Source of the DNA: Moraxella oculi
GTDB lineage: Bacteria > Pseudomonadota > Gammaproteobacteria > Pseudomonadales > Moraxellaceae
NCBI RefSeq assembly: GCF_023336735.1
Contig: NZ_JAMBAQ010000011.1
Coordinates: forward strand, 1-64,000
Length of the DNA stretch: 64,000 nucleotides
Direction: 5' to 3'
This document shows, piece after piece, positions 6,950 through 15,600 of this stretch (position 1 is the first letter of the stretch; each line of letters starts with the position of its first letter). The notes under the pieces were generated by a model that ran no database searches, was not told the origin of the DNA, and saw nothing but the letters and a program-made list of their open reading frames with translations. A program made the position numbers and the translations under genes.

Positions 6950-7554
6950 GATACGGGTTGAATTTGGAATGAGGAAAAAACCATGTTCAGCAAAAAGAAA
7001 AGTTTTTTGTTGGGGTGTCTTGGGCTGCTGATAACGAATGCCGCACATACTGGTGGGGTGGTAAAAACCCTCGTGCATTACAGCAAAAGCCATAAACCAA
7101 ACTCTTGGCCGCCAACACCGCCCGCAAGCATGGCAGAGGAGGCGGTGAGGTGGATGCTGCTTATGATAATAAGTTTGGAGCAAATACGCCAAAATCCAAT
7201 CAAAGAGAGGCTGATAAAATGGCTTTCTTATTAAATGTAGAAAGTCAAAGTTAATAAAGAAAACTTGGATTACCACCATCAGATTGATACAAATGAAAAT
7301 TTAACCATAAGGTCAATGCTGATGATGTTGTAAGATTTTGGCAAGTTGTTGGGAGCTGACTATGGACTGCCCATAAAATTCTGTGATAAGCAAGAAGTGT
7401 ATCATTTGGTGGCATGCAGACAAATATTCTTATGTGATTAATAGGCATTCAGGCGGCTTGAATATTTTAAAAAGGAGATTCGGAATTTGAAGTTTTTAAA
7501 GATGCACACAATCTGGATAGAGAATGCTGTGGTCGGCTTGACTTGAGGGCATAA
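6950..7554 (+). pseudogene. Heavily decayed third AVRW-linked toxin module
   Basis: The segment holds a short copy of the pretoxin boundary (CGCAAGCATGGC ... GGTGAGGTGG at 7124-7153, encoding ASMAEEAVRW), then fragments in shifting frames: DAAYDNKFGANTPKSNQREA after the boundary, SYVINRHSGGLNIL near 7440 and, after a frameshift in an A-run, KGDSEFEVFKDAHNLDREC to a stop at 7552-7554. An ORF from 6983 (MFSKKKSFLLGCLGLL) looks like the start of an exported protein but runs into the linker in a different frame. None of this is expected to give a functional protein. It marks the right end of the cassette array, immediately before the dnaK terminator. Confidence 0.4.
7124..7154 (+). repeat. Pretoxin-linker repeat, copy 3 (short)
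   Basis: About 31 bp matching the end of the linker repeat (encoding ASMAEEAVRW), identical to 4216-4246 as far as I can read. The upstream part of the linker is lost. Confidence 0.7.
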
Positions 7555-7589
7555 AATAAGTTCTCATTCTTATCAAATGAGAACTTATT
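7555..7589. terminator. Rho-independent terminator for dnaK (possibly bidirectional)
   Basis: A 14-bp perfect stem AATAAGTTCTCATT / AATGAGAACTTATT with a 7-base loop, followed on the plus strand by a run of T. It lies about 25 bases beyond the dnaK stop and also closes the cassette array from the left. Confidence 0.8.
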
Positions 7590-7612
7590 TTTTTAATTTG
7601 ATGAATTAAAGA

Positions 7613-9526
7613 TTACTTGTCGTCTTTGACTTCAGTATATTCAGCATCAACGACGCCATCATCTTTTGGTTGCGATTGGGTTTGCTGGGTTTGCTCAGCA
7701 CCTGAACCGCTTGCATCGGCATAAATCTTTTGACCGATTGGCAAGAATGCGTTATCCAATGCTTCAAGCTTTGCCTTGATGTTATCAACATCATCTTCAC
7801 GCACAGCAGTCTCAAGCTCACTGATGGCAGATTCAACCGTCGCTTTTTCTTCATCGGTAACCTTGTCGGCAGCATCTTTTAGAGCTTTTTGTACACCATG
7901 AATGCGACCATCTGCTTCATTTCGCACATTGGCAAGGTTAGCAAATTTCTCATCTTCTGCCGCATTCGCTTCAGCAGCACGGATCATCTCTTCGATTTCT
8001 GCATCAGACAGACCTGAATCTGCTTTGATTTGAATGGATTGTGATTTTCCTGTGCCTTTGTCTTTGGCAGAGATGTTCATGATGCCGTCAGCATTGATGT
8101 CAAAGGTAACCTCAATTTGTGGTACGCCACGCGGTGCTGGTGGAATGTCGGTCAAGTCAAAGTTGCCTAACAGTTTGTTTTGATTGGCAATCTTACGCTC
8201 CCCTTGATACACCTGAATGCTGACCGCTGGTTGGTTGTCTGCGGCCGTTGAGAACACTTGTGATTTTTTGGTTGGAATCATGGTGTTTTTCTCAATGATT
8301 GGTGTCATGACACCACCCATTGTCTCAATGCCTAGTGTCAGTGGTGTAACATCGAGAAGTAGCACATCTTTTTTATCGCCAGAAAGTACCGCACCTTGAA
8401 TCGCTGCACCCATTGCTACTGCTTCATCAGGGTTCACATCTTTTCTAGGCTCTTTGCCAAAGAATTCTTGTACTTTTTTCTGTACCAATGGCATGCGAGT
8501 CTGACCACCAACCAAGATGACATCATCAATGTCAGATGCTGACAACCCTGCATCTTCTAGTGCGGTTTTGCAAGGAATGATGGTGCGAGCCACCATCTCT
8601 TCGGTCAGGCTTTCAAGCTTAGAGCGACTGATGGTAAACACCAAGTGCTTAGGACCTGTGGCATCTGCGGTGATGTACGGCAGATTGACTTCGGTAGAAG
8701 TCGCTGACGATAGCTCAATTTTGGCTTTTTCGGCGGCTTCTTTTAGACGCTGCATGGCAAGGGGATCGCCTGATAGGTTGACATTTTGCTCTTTTTTGAA
8801 CTCTTCTACCAAATAATCAATCAGTGCCAAATCAAAGTCTTCACCGCCCAAATGCGTGTCGCCATTGGTCGATAATACTTCAAATTGTTGCTCACCATCA
8901 ACATCGGCAATCTCGATGATTGATACATCAAAAGTACCACCGCCTAAGTCATATACTGCCACGGTCTTATCGCCACCTTTTTTATCCATGCCATAAGCTA
9001 AGGCAGCGGCAGTTGGTTCGTTAATGATGCGTTTGACATCCAAACCTGCGATTTTACCTGCATCTTTGGTGGCTTGACGCTGAGCATCATTAAAATAAGC
9101 AGGAACAGTAACGACTGCTTCAGTTACGGTCTCACCCAAATAGTCCTCGGCAGTTTTTTTCATTTTGCGCAAAACTTCTGCTGAGATTTGTGGTGGTGCT
9201 TGTTTTTTGTCATTCACCTCCACCCATGCATCGCCATTGTCTGCCTTGACGATTTTAAAAGGTACTAATGAGATGTCTTTTTGTACCACTTTTTCATCAA
9301 AACGGCGACCAATCAGACGCTTAACCCCAAACAGGGTGTTCTTTGGGTTGGTAACCGCTTGGCGTTTTGCAGCTTGACCAACCAAGATCTCACCGTCTTT
9401 AAATGCGACGATTGATGGAGTGGTGCGTGCACCTTCTGCATTCTCAATGACTTTAACCTTGTCGCCTTCTAATACGGCAACACAAGAGTTGGTTGTACCT
9501 AGGTCAATACCGATGACTTTAGACAT
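7613..9526 (-). CDS. dnaK: Chaperone protein DnaK (Hsp70)
   Basis: 637 residues, the normal length. The N-terminus [15 protein letters not shown] carries the first phosphate-binding loop of the actin-like ATPase; [14 protein letters not shown] near residue 195 is the second; the substrate-binding domain follows the [14 protein letters not shown] block, and the end is the usual acidic tail ([13 protein letters not shown]). The start at 9526 is chosen over an upstream in-frame ATG because a GGAGA ribosome site lies just before it. DnaK refolds client proteins in the cytoplasm with GrpE (encoded just upstream on the same strand) and DnaJ (not in this window). A heat-shock-like -35 element precedes it. 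Identity is certain. Confidence 0.98.
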   Translation of the reverse strand: MSKVIGIDLGTTNSCVAVLEGDKVKVIENAEGARTTPSIVAFKDGEILVGQAAKRQAVTNPKNTLFGVKRLIGRRFDEKVVQKDISLVPFKIVKADNGDAWVEVNDKKQAPPQISAEVLRKMKKTAEDYLGETVTEAVVTVPAYFNDAQRQATKDAGKIAGLDVKRIINEPTAAALAYGMDKKGGDKTVAVYDLGGGTFDVSIIEIADVDGEQQFEVLSTNGDTHLGGEDFDLALIDYLVEEFKKEQNVNLSGDPLAMQRLKEAAEKAKIELSSATSTEVNLPYITADATGPKHLVFTISRSKLESLTEEMVARTIIPCKTALEDAGLSASDIDDVILVGGQTRMPLVQKKVQEFFGKEPRKDVNPDEAVAMGAAIQGAVLSGDKKDVLLLDVTPLTLGIETMGGVMTPIIEKNTMIPTKKSQVFSTAADNQPAVSIQVYQGERKIANQNKLLGNFDLTDIPPAPRGVPQIEVTFDINADGIMNISAKDKGTGKSQSIQIKADSGLSDAEIEEMIRAAEANAAEDEKFANLANVRNEADGRIHGVQKALKDAADKVTDEEKATVESAISELETAVREDDVDNIKAKLEALDNAFLPIGQKIYADASGSGAEQTQQTQSQPKDDGVVDAEYTEVKDDK

Positions 9527-9590
9527 GATTGTTCTCCGATTTGTTAAGTTAGCTTTTGGCAAGTTTGTACTGTGATTGCCAATCTTGCCA

Positions 9591-9623
9591 TTTATATTTG
9601 TGTCAAATTTTGGTTTTCAAGGG
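9591..9623 (-). promoter_or_regulatory. Putative dnaK promoter (sigma-32-like -35 / sigma-70-like)
   Basis: On the minus strand CCCTTGAA (9616-9623) matches the sigma-32 -35 consensus. The same place also reads TTGAAA (9615-9620), 18 bases, TATAAA (9591-9596), a passable sigma-70 promoter. It lies about 65-95 bases before the dnaK start. A good sigma-32 -10 is not evident. Confidence 0.5.
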
Positions 9624-9758
9624 AAATTTTTAAAAATTTTAAAATTTAATAAATTGTTTAAGCTCTTGAAAAATCTAAGAAAATCCATAATCAAACGCTT
9701 GATTCAACACATAAAAAAGCATTTGCCATGGTCAAAATCCGTCGCGCTTCTGCGTACT

Positions 9759-10280
9759 TTATGCGCCTACTAAGACCATCGCAGGACGGATGGAGCGATC
9801 GTGTAGAGTATAGCCTTTTTGTAGAACATGCCCAACCGTGTCTTTTGCCACCTCAGGAGCTACGCCTACCGCTTCGTGAATGTCTGGGTTGAATGCTTCG
9901 CCCACCACGCCAACTGCGATGACGCCATTTTTTTCTAAGGTGGCAAGCAAGGATTTGTGAGTCAGTCGCAATCCTTCTAGCACGCTCTCGTCAGCCCCCG
10001 ATTTTTCGCCAGCGTCCAAGCCACGCTCTAAATTATCCACGACTTCCAATAAGTCCTTGGCGAATTTTTGTAGAGCGTATTTTTTGGCCTTTTCGGTCTC
10101 TTGCTCCATGCGACGAGCAGCATTATAGCTGTCAGCATTGGCACGAGCAGCGGCTTCTTTGGCGGCTTGCACTTCGGCTTGTAGTTGAGAGATTTGTTCA
10201 GTTAGAGCAGGCGTGTCATCTGCTGCCTGTGTTGCCGCCTCTTGGGTATCGTCGATTGGTTGAGTTGTTTGGTCGTTCAT
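9759..10280 (-). CDS. grpE: Nucleotide exchange factor GrpE
   Basis: 173 residues. An acidic, low-complexity N-terminus (about 1-25) leads into a long coiled coil (about 28-95: ISQLQAEVQAAKEAAARANA and onward), then the compact beta domain with the family signature FNPDIHEAVGV and a C-terminal GYTLHDRSIRPAMVLVG. GrpE dimers release ADP from DnaK and act as a thermosensor. It sits upstream of dnaK on the same strand with a gap of about 230 bases that contains its own promoter-like element, so the two genes may be both co-transcribed and separately controlled. The start is supported by an AAAGGCAG ribosome site. Confidence 0.97.
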   Translation of the reverse strand: MNDQTTQPIDDTQEAATQAADDTPALTEQISQLQAEVQAAKEAAARANADSYNAARRMEQETEKAKKYALQKFAKDLLEVVDNLERGLDAGEKSGADESVLEGLRLTHKSLLATLEKNGVIAVGVVGEAFNPDIHEAVGVAPEVAKDTVGHVLQKGYTLHDRSIRPAMVLVGA

Positions 10281-10330
10281 GATATTACTGCCTTTATAAA
10301 GATGAATGGTAATGCCTGTCTTGATAAAGG

Positions 10331-10351
10331 CATTTGGCAGTTTTTCAAGGG
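10331..10351 (-). promoter_or_regulatory. Putative heat-shock promoter -35 upstream of grpE
   Basis: CCCTTGAA on the minus strand at 10344-10351, about 65 bases before the grpE start, repeats the element found before dnaK. A CCTTTAT-like block about 13 bases further down could be a degenerate -10. The claim rests on the shared octamer and the identity of the downstream genes. Confidence 0.45.
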
Positions 10352-10416
10352 TAAAAGTAGGTAAAATTTATTAAGGTGGGGTGGGGTAATGCTTATTTTT
10401 TGGATAAGGAAAATCA

Positions 10417-11184
10417 TTACCCTTGAGCGATAACCATGCCGAGATGCTCTTTACTCAAATCATGTATCAAAGATGCGGCATTGTCTGGGCAGGCTGTGCT
10501 GACGATTTTTTTTAATCGTTCCCCGAGAGTTAGGTAGTGATAACGCTCGGTGATTCTTTGATCCAAAGCCTGGTGTGCCAAGCTTTGCCAATGTGTGAAT
10601 GCCATCTGGCTACTGATGAGTACATAAATGGGTGTGTCCTTGTCTTGGCAGATGGTCTTTAAAATGGGCCCAATTCGTTCAAAGTTGTCGTCAAGTAGGC
10701 TTGGGCGAGTCCGCTCATACCAAGTGATGACATCAATGTGTACGCCACGCTCAGTTAGGGTGTCATGCAGCAATCTGCGACCTCCCACACCAGACCAAAT
10801 CAGCACTTGATCGCCTGTGGTTAGGGAGTTAATCTGTGGAAGTCTTAGCATGCCTTCGTTATTGGCGGTGGTGGGTAAAATGGGCATAAAGCCAGCGCTT
10901 GTCAAACAGTGTGCTGTTGCTTTACCTACGGCAATCATTGGCGTGCTGGGTTTTTTAGTCAGTTTGTTAAGATGCTTGATGGCACGACTGGCTGATTCTA
11001 CGCTGGTAACAATCAAGGCGTTGTACTGATCATTTTGCCAGGCAAGCAGATTGTTTTTGTCATTAATATTGACAAAAGTATCTTTAATATCAAGTAGGGG
11101 TAAATCCACCACCCTCACACCGTCCATCGTGCGAATGTCATCACCACGATGGAGGGGGCGAGTATTAATGATGATGGGCGTCAT
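10417..11184 (-). CDS. hemD: Uroporphyrinogen-III synthase
   Basis: 255 residues from ATG 11184 ([10 protein letters not shown]); a start two codons earlier (11190) is also possible but an AAGAAG site fits 11184 better. HemD closes and inverts ring D of hydroxymethylbilane to give uroporphyrinogen III, in the tetrapyrrole pathway directly after HemC. The sequence shows the two-lobed pattern of the weakly conserved family: an N-terminal RPLHRGDD-type start, [14 protein letters not shown] (NALIFTSxNAV-like), and a second-lobe [15 protein letters not shown]. It overlaps the end of hemC by about 20 bases, so the two are co-translated. HemC-HemD adjacency supports the call. Confidence 0.9.
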   Translation of the reverse strand: MTPIIINTRPLHRGDDIRTMDGVRVVDLPLLDIKDTFVNINDKNNLLAWQNDQYNALIVTSVESASRAIKHLNKLTKKPSTPMIAVGKATAHCLTSAGFMPILPTTANNEGMLRLPQINSLTTGDQVLIWSGVGGRRLLHDTLTERGVHIDVITWYERTRPSLLDDNFERIGPILKTICQDKDTPIYVLISSQMAFTHWQSLAHQALDQRITERYHYLTLGERLKKIVSTACPDNAASLIHDLSKEHLGMVIAQG

Positions 11185-12130
11185 CACCATACACTTCTTT
11201 TAAAATCTGATCGGCACCTTGGGCGAGTAACTCTTCGGCGACCACTACGCCAAGTCGTCTTACCGCCTCTTCATCATCGGCAGTATGTGATACAGTGATG
11301 CTGCGCTCAGCTTTTAATAGAGTCTTTCCATCACTGCTGCCCACACGGCCACGCAAGGTCAATACATCTTGATTGATGGTGGCAAAACCAGCAATTGGCA
11401 CTTGACAGCCGCCTTCTAAGGCGTGATTCATTGATCGCTCACTTAGAACACAAAGGCGAGTAGGCAGGTGATTCAGTGGGGCAAGTAGGTGTAAAATCTC
11501 ATCATCATCTGCACGGCATTCAATCGCTAGGGCTCCTTGACCGACTGCAGGCAAGCTTAAGTTATCATCAATTTCATGACGAATGCGTTCATTCAGTCCC
11601 AATCTTTGAAGTCCGCTGGTGGCCAATATGATCGCATCATACTCATCAGCGTCAAGCTTAGATAAACGAGTGCCGACATTGCCACGCAATGATTTGATGG
11701 TCAGATGGGGGTGGTGATGTCTGATTTGGCATTCTCGGCGTAAGCTTGAAGTTCCCAGTACTGCTCCTGCTGGCAAATCTGACAAATGCTTGTATGTATT
11801 TGAAACAAAAGCATCGGTCGGTGCATGTCTTTTGCAATACGCTCCAAGCGTCAGACCTGCTGGCAGCACCATGGGTACATCTTTTAATGAGTGGACAGCG
11901 ATGTCGGCTTGTTTTTCATACAAGGCATTTTCAAGTTCCTTGACAAATAAGCCTTTTCCACCAATTTTGGCAAGGGGTGTGTCCAAAATTTTATCGCCTT
12001 TGGTAACCATTTTAAGCAGTGAAATCTGCAAGTCTGGGTACAAGGATTTTAGAGCATCTTTAATAAAATTTGCCTGCCAAAGAGCCAATGGGCTTTGTCG
12101 GGTTGCGATGGTTAGGGTGCGAATATTCAT
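11165..12130 (-). CDS. hemC: Porphobilinogen deaminase (hydroxymethylbilane synthase)
   Basis: 321 residues, slightly above the usual 310. Signature stretches are [14 protein letters not shown] at the N-terminus, [20 protein letters not shown], the VHSLKDVP loop, and [14 protein letters not shown] near residue 240, whose Cys carries the dipyrromethane cofactor. It polymerises four porphobilinogen units in the cytoplasm. hemD follows with overlapping ends and a LytTR regulator lies upstream, the order known from Pseudomonas (algR-hemC-hemD). The C-terminus ends in a short His-rich DDAHHH tail, which is unusual but minor. Confidence 0.97.
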   Translation of the reverse strand: MNIRTLTIATRQSPLALWQANFIKDALKSLYPDLQISLLKMVTKGDKILDTPLAKIGGKGLFVKELENALYEKQADIAVHSLKDVPMVLPAGLTLGAYCKRHAPTDAFVSNTYKHLSDLPAGAVLGTSSLRRECQIRHHHPHLTIKSLRGNVGTRLSKLDADEYDAIILATSGLQRLGLNERIRHEIDDNLSLPAVGQGALAIECRADDDEILHLLAPLNHLPTRLCVLSERSMNHALEGGCQVPIAGFATINQDVLTLRGRVGSSDGKTLLKAERSITVSHTADDEEAVRRLGVVVAEELLAQGADQILKEVYGDDAHHH

Positions 12131-12211
12131 GACGGTTTTATCAATTAAATAATCGCTATTTAATCATAATAATCATCTTTGGGCAAATTTTATCAACTTT
12201 TATGATGATTA

Positions 12212-12907
12212 TTATGACAAATACTGGTATTTGATAAATTTTGAAAGAAGCTTGGGTAAGCATCGGCGAGAAATGGTTAGTGGTGTTGCCATGCCGTATA
12301 TCGTCAATGATTTTCCATTGATGGCTTGAATGTGTCGTATGCTGACAAGTGTGTTCCTGTGAATGCGAATGAACTCATCAGGATGGGTGGATTGAAGTGA
12401 TTTTAGGGAGTCGTTAATGAGTGTGGTGCCATATTGATGATGGATTTTGGTATACTTATGCTCAGCTTGGCAGTACAAGATGTGTTCAATCATGATGCGT
12501 TCCGTGCCATGGTGGGTGCGAGTGATGATGGTGGTCTTATCTTGCTGTTGGGCAAGCGTTGGTCTTTGGAGTTGTGTTAATATGTTCAAAACTGGGGGAG
12601 GGTGATTGTCATCATATTGTCCAAATCCATGCACGCCCAGTGATAACAGTTCAAAAGATGGTGCTTGATGCCGACTAAAAACCACAATTGCAGGGCGTGA
12701 TGCATGATGCTGCCCCAGCGTCTTGACGACAGCGTCTGTGTTTACAGAGTTGATGTCTAGCATGATGACGGCAGGAAGATCGAGCTGTATTTTGGCGATC
12801 GCATCATTTGCCGTATTTACAATCGTCAGCGAATGACCAGAATCATGCAGAGTAAGCTTGACATGATGTATCAAGCCATCATGCGTACTTAATAGTAAGA
12901 TTTTCAT
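12212..12907 (-). CDS. LytTR-family DNA-binding regulator (AlgR-like) with degenerate receiver
   Basis: 231 residues. Residues 1-110 have the length and alternating pattern of a response-regulator receiver, with an Asp in VIMLDINS at the phosphorylation position, but the acidic pair that binds Mg is replaced (LLLSTHDG) and the conserved Lys region reads GFGQYDDNHP. Residues about 135-231 are a LytTR DNA-binding domain (ILYCQAEHKYTKIHH, EFIRIHRNTLVSIRHI). AlgR of Pseudomonas occupies the same place before hemC. No histidine kinase gene adjoins it here. It probably binds DNA without classical phosphorylation control; targets are unknown. Confidence 0.85.
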   Translation of the reverse strand: MKILLLSTHDGLIHHVKLTLHDSGHSLTIVNTANDAIAKIQLDLPAVIMLDINSVNTDAVVKTLGQHHASRPAIVVFSRHQAPSFELLSLGVHGFGQYDDNHPPPVLNILTQLQRPTLAQQQDKTTIITRTHHGTERIMIEHILYCQAEHKYTKIHHQYGTTLINDSLKSLQSTHPDEFIRIHRNTLVSIRHIQAINGKSLTIYGMATPLTISRRCLPKLLSKFIKYQYLS

Positions 12908-13285
12908 AACAATGTGCTTAAATAGGGTTCATCATGGCATGTCATGCTAACAAGACAGGCTTTGATGAAGTCTTGGTCTGCTAAATTGACCAAATACTAT
13001 TGCTAAGTTGTGGGTTGATTGAAGATGAATAATCCATGCTAAGGCTTGATTATTACCATCGCTTTAATTTATGATGGTCAGTGAATGCAGATGCTTGATT
13101 TGATGAATGGAGTTTTTCATGGTTGCATTGGTAAAAAACAGTGCAACGCTAGGTCAAAAACAAGCAAGTAAATTTACCAGTTTGCCCAATCATATCAATA
13201 ATTTGTTGAGTTATCAACCGATTTGATATTGGGGTGTGGCATGCCCTTTTGGCGGTGCCATGAACTGATTCACTAAGGAAATGTC
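12908..13285. other. Divergent intergenic region between the LytTR gene and yggX
   Basis: 378 bases serving two divergent genes. It contains one small ORF with a plausible ribosome site (listed separately). No clear promoter consensus, terminator or structured RNA was found by eye. Confidence 0.4.
13119..13226 (+). CDS. Possible small protein (35 residues)
   Basis: ATG 13119 preceded by GGAG at a spacing of 6-7 bases opens a 35-codon frame (MVALVKNSATLGQKQASKF and on to LLSYQPI). It is basic and has no membrane segment. The ribosome site is the only support; the frame may be chance. It lies just before yggX and could act as an upstream leader ORF. Confidence 0.22.
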   Translation: MVALVKNSATLGQKQASKFTSLPNHINNLLSYQPI

Positions 13286-13582
13286 ATGACAGAAATATTT
13301 AATCCCAATGCCAATCTTGTCCTATGTCGCAAATATGGACAAAAATTACCAAAGTTGCCAGCACCGCCTTTTCCCAATGCTAAAGGGGAGGAGATTCAGA
13401 ACACTGTTTCAAAAAAAGCATGGGATGAATGGATTGAATTGCAGACCATGCTGATCAATGAAAAACATTTAAGTATGGTTGATAAGGAAGCGAAAAAATT
13501 CATCGCTTTGCAACGCGAGCTTTTCTTTGATAATGGTGATTACGAACGACCAGCAGGATTTAAGCCTAAGGAAGGTGTCTGA
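13286..13582 (+). CDS. yggX: Probable Fe(2+)-trafficking / oxidative damage protection protein YggX
   Basis: 98 residues, near the family length of about 90 plus a short N-terminal extension. The core [19 protein letters not shown] with its Cys, the [20 protein letters not shown] block, and the end [15 protein letters not shown] are diagnostic. The small cytoplasmic protein protects iron-sulfur clusters and DNA from oxidative damage and is linked to labile iron. An AAGGAAATGTC site precedes the start. Its stop overlaps the next gene's start (TGATG), so it is co-translated with the thioesterase. Confidence 0.92.
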   Translation: MTEIFNPNANLVLCRKYGQKLPKLPAPPFPNAKGEEIQNTVSKKAWDEWIELQTMLINEKHLSMVDKEAKKFIALQRELFFDNGDYERPAGFKPKEGV

Positions 13583-14055
13583 TGAAACAGGTGCAAGGCG
13601 TGTTTGAGCCAATTTTGACAGGTGCTGATCGCCCACAAGTGCTTGATGAATACCCAGTGGTTCATGTACAACCAGTGGCATGGGGAGAGATGGATGGCTT
13701 TCATCATCTTAATAATGTCGTCTTTTATCGCCATGCCGAGTCAGCACGCATCAGCTATCTAAGAGCATCAGGCATGGTAGAGACTCGTACAGACATCATG
13801 ACAGTTTTGGTGGCTAACAGTTGTCAGTATCAGCGCCCTGTAACTTATCCTGATACGCTACTGATTGGTGTGCGTATCAAAAACTTGGGCAATACCAGCG
13901 TGGTGTTTGAAAAGGCGTTTTATAGTACTGCTCAAAACGCCATCGTCGCCACAGCCGAATCTGTGATGGTGCGTGCTGGTCAAGATGGTCAAAAGGTTGC
14001 CTGGGCTGATGACGAGCGAGCTGCGTTTATGCAGTTTGAAAATCGTGAGTTGTAG
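13582..14055 (+). CDS. Acyl-CoA thioesterase, hotdog fold (YbgC/FadM-like)
   Basis: 157 residues. After a short leader, VQPVAWGEMDGFHHLNNVVF matches the 4-hydroxybenzoyl-CoA thioesterase pattern (D-G/x-x-H-x-N), with the acidic residue in GEMDGFHHLNN as the probable catalytic one; the following YRHAESARISYL and IKNLGNTSVVFEKAF complete the hotdog sheet. Such enzymes cleave short or medium acyl-CoA in the cytoplasm. It starts inside the stop of yggX. No closer substrate assignment is possible. A bidirectional terminator follows. Confidence 0.82.
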   Translation: MKQVQGVFEPILTGADRPQVLDEYPVVHVQPVAWGEMDGFHHLNNVVFYRHAESARISYLRASGMVETRTDIMTVLVANSCQYQRPVTYPDTLLIGVRIKNLGNTSVVFEKAFYSTAQNAIVATAESVMVRAGQDGQKVAWADDERAAFMQFENREL

Positions 14056-14083
14056 TCGCATCATCAGCTTGTGATTGAATTTT

Positions 14084-14113
14084 AGCAACTCCAACATATT
14101 TTTTGGAGTTGCT
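14084..14113. terminator. Bidirectional terminator between the thioesterase gene and mpl
   Basis: An 11-bp stem AGCAACTCCAA / TTGGAGTTGCT with an 8-base T-rich loop, between two converging genes. Confidence 0.7.
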
Positions 14114-14121
14114 GTTCTTAT

Positions 14122-15513
14122 TTATTGGTTTTGTAAAGCTTCTATTAATCTGGTGTGAATGCTCTCAAAGCCGCCGTTAGACATGATGATGATGGCATCG
14201 TCGCTCTGTGCGTGCGACACTATATGGGTGATGATGGCATCTGTGCTGTCTAGTACGAGCTGGTTTTTGGCATCGCCAATCGCCTCTTTTAAACCCCATG
14301 CAAGGTTTGCTGGTTCATACCAAATCACGGCATCAGCCAAGGCAGCAGATGGTGCTAGATCATTCTTATGACTGCCAAGCTTCATTGTGTTGGATCTGGG
14401 TTCGATGATGGCCCAGATTTTGCGACCGTTTAGGCGTTTTTTTGCCCCATCAAGTGTGGTGGCGATGGCGGTTGGGTGATGGGCAAAATCATCAAAAATT
14501 AGCATGCCATTAATGTCGGCAATCATCTCCATGCGACGCTTAATGCCAGCAAAATCAGACAGGGCTTGACAGGCTTGATGAATACCAATGCCAATGTGAT
14601 GGGCAGCTGCGATGGCGGACAGACCGTTATTGACATTGTGCAATCCACTCATGTTCCAACGCACTTCACCTGTTTCATTCCCAAAGGAGACTTGCCACAT
14701 GCTACCATCTGCCTGTAACAGCTTTGCCTGCCATGGTGCATCACTGTCATTATCATCAAGTTTGGTGCGAACCACAGGTGTCCATGAACCTTTTTTTAGT
14801 GTGTCTTCAAGACTGGCTGTATCTGCTGGCATGATGATTTGCCCATTCGCTGGAATCATGCGAATCATGTGGTGAAACTGGGTCTGAATTGCTCCTAGAT
14901 TTTCAAAGATGTCAGCATGATCAAATTCTAAGTTGTTCAAAATCGCTGTCGTTGGGCGATAATGGACAAACTTGGAGCGTTTATCAAAAAATGCCGAATC
15001 GTATTCATCAGCTTCAATGACGAAGTATTTTTCGCCCAAATGAGAGCTGTGAGCAAATGCTTGTGTTAAGCGATTGTCGTCTGTCTTGACAAGTGGCACA
15101 CCACCAATCAAAAAGCCTGCATCAATACCAGCATGTTGCAGTATCCATGCAAGCATGGTCGTGGTGGTGGTTTTGCCATGCGTGCCAGCAACCGCAAGTG
15201 TGTGGCGGTCTTTTAAAACGGTCTCGTACAAAAACTGCGGTCCAGAAGTGTAGGGCAGATGAGCGTTTAGCATGTACTCAATGGCCTCCATGCCACGCTT
15301 ACAAGCATTACCAACCACAACCAAGTCAGGAGCTGGCTGTAAGTGTTCTGCCTTATAGCCTTCCAAAATCTCCACACCTGCCTTTTGTAACTGGGTACTC
15401 ATTGGTGGATAGATGCCCGTATCCGACCCTGTTACCTTATATCCCAAATCACGAGCCAATAAAGCAAGCGATCCCATAAAAGTGCCACAAATGCCTAAAA
15501 TATGAATGTGCAT
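14122..15513 (-). CDS. mpl: UDP-N-acetylmuramate:L-Ala-gamma-D-Glu-meso-DAP ligase
   Basis: 463 residues, the family length. It opens MHIHILGICGTFMGSLALLA (Rossmann-like UDP-binding domain), has the ATP loop AGTHGKTTTTTML near residue 110, FVIEADEYDSAFFDKRSKFV near 170 and the C-terminal ligase domain with FDDFAHHPTAI. Mpl re-attaches recycled murein tripeptide to UDP-MurNAc in the cytoplasm, and is distinguished from MurC by the EADEYDSAFFDKR segment. A probable MupP (36246-36959) in the same window belongs to the related MurNAc-recycling route. Transcribed alone, converging with the thioesterase gene. Confidence 0.96.
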   Translation of the reverse strand: MHIHILGICGTFMGSLALLARDLGYKVTGSDTGIYPPMSTQLQKAGVEILEGYKAEHLQPAPDLVVVGNACKRGMEAIEYMLNAHLPYTSGPQFLYETVLKDRHTLAVAGTHGKTTTTTMLAWILQHAGIDAGFLIGGVPLVKTDDNRLTQAFAHSSHLGEKYFVIEADEYDSAFFDKRSKFVHYRPTTAILNNLEFDHADIFENLGAIQTQFHHMIRMIPANGQIIMPADTASLEDTLKKGSWTPVVRTKLDDNDSDAPWQAKLLQADGSMWQVSFGNETGEVRWNMSGLHNVNNGLSAIAAAHHIGIGIHQACQALSDFAGIKRRMEMIADINGMLIFDDFAHHPTAIATTLDGAKKRLNGRKIWAIIEPRSNTMKLGSHKNDLAPSAALADAVIWYEPANLAWGLKEAIGDAKNQLVLDSTDAIITHIVSHAQSDDAIIIMSNGGFESIHTRLIEALQNQ

Positions 15514-15600
15514 TATCTTACAACCTGCTTAAATAAAAAAATGTGAGTTTGTCAAATAGTCAAATGTGATGAGTTTAATCCAGTGACGATCAATGCTGAT

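Noticed and set aside
7613-7875. 89-codon ORF inside dnaK on the same strand in another frame
   Set aside because: It is a shadow of the dnaK coding sequence with no independent support.
9673-9704. CTTGAA ... CCATAA on the plus strand between dnaK and grpE, resembling a sigma-32 promoter
   Set aside because: It points away from both genes and no plus-strand gene follows; the minus-strand elements fit the genes.
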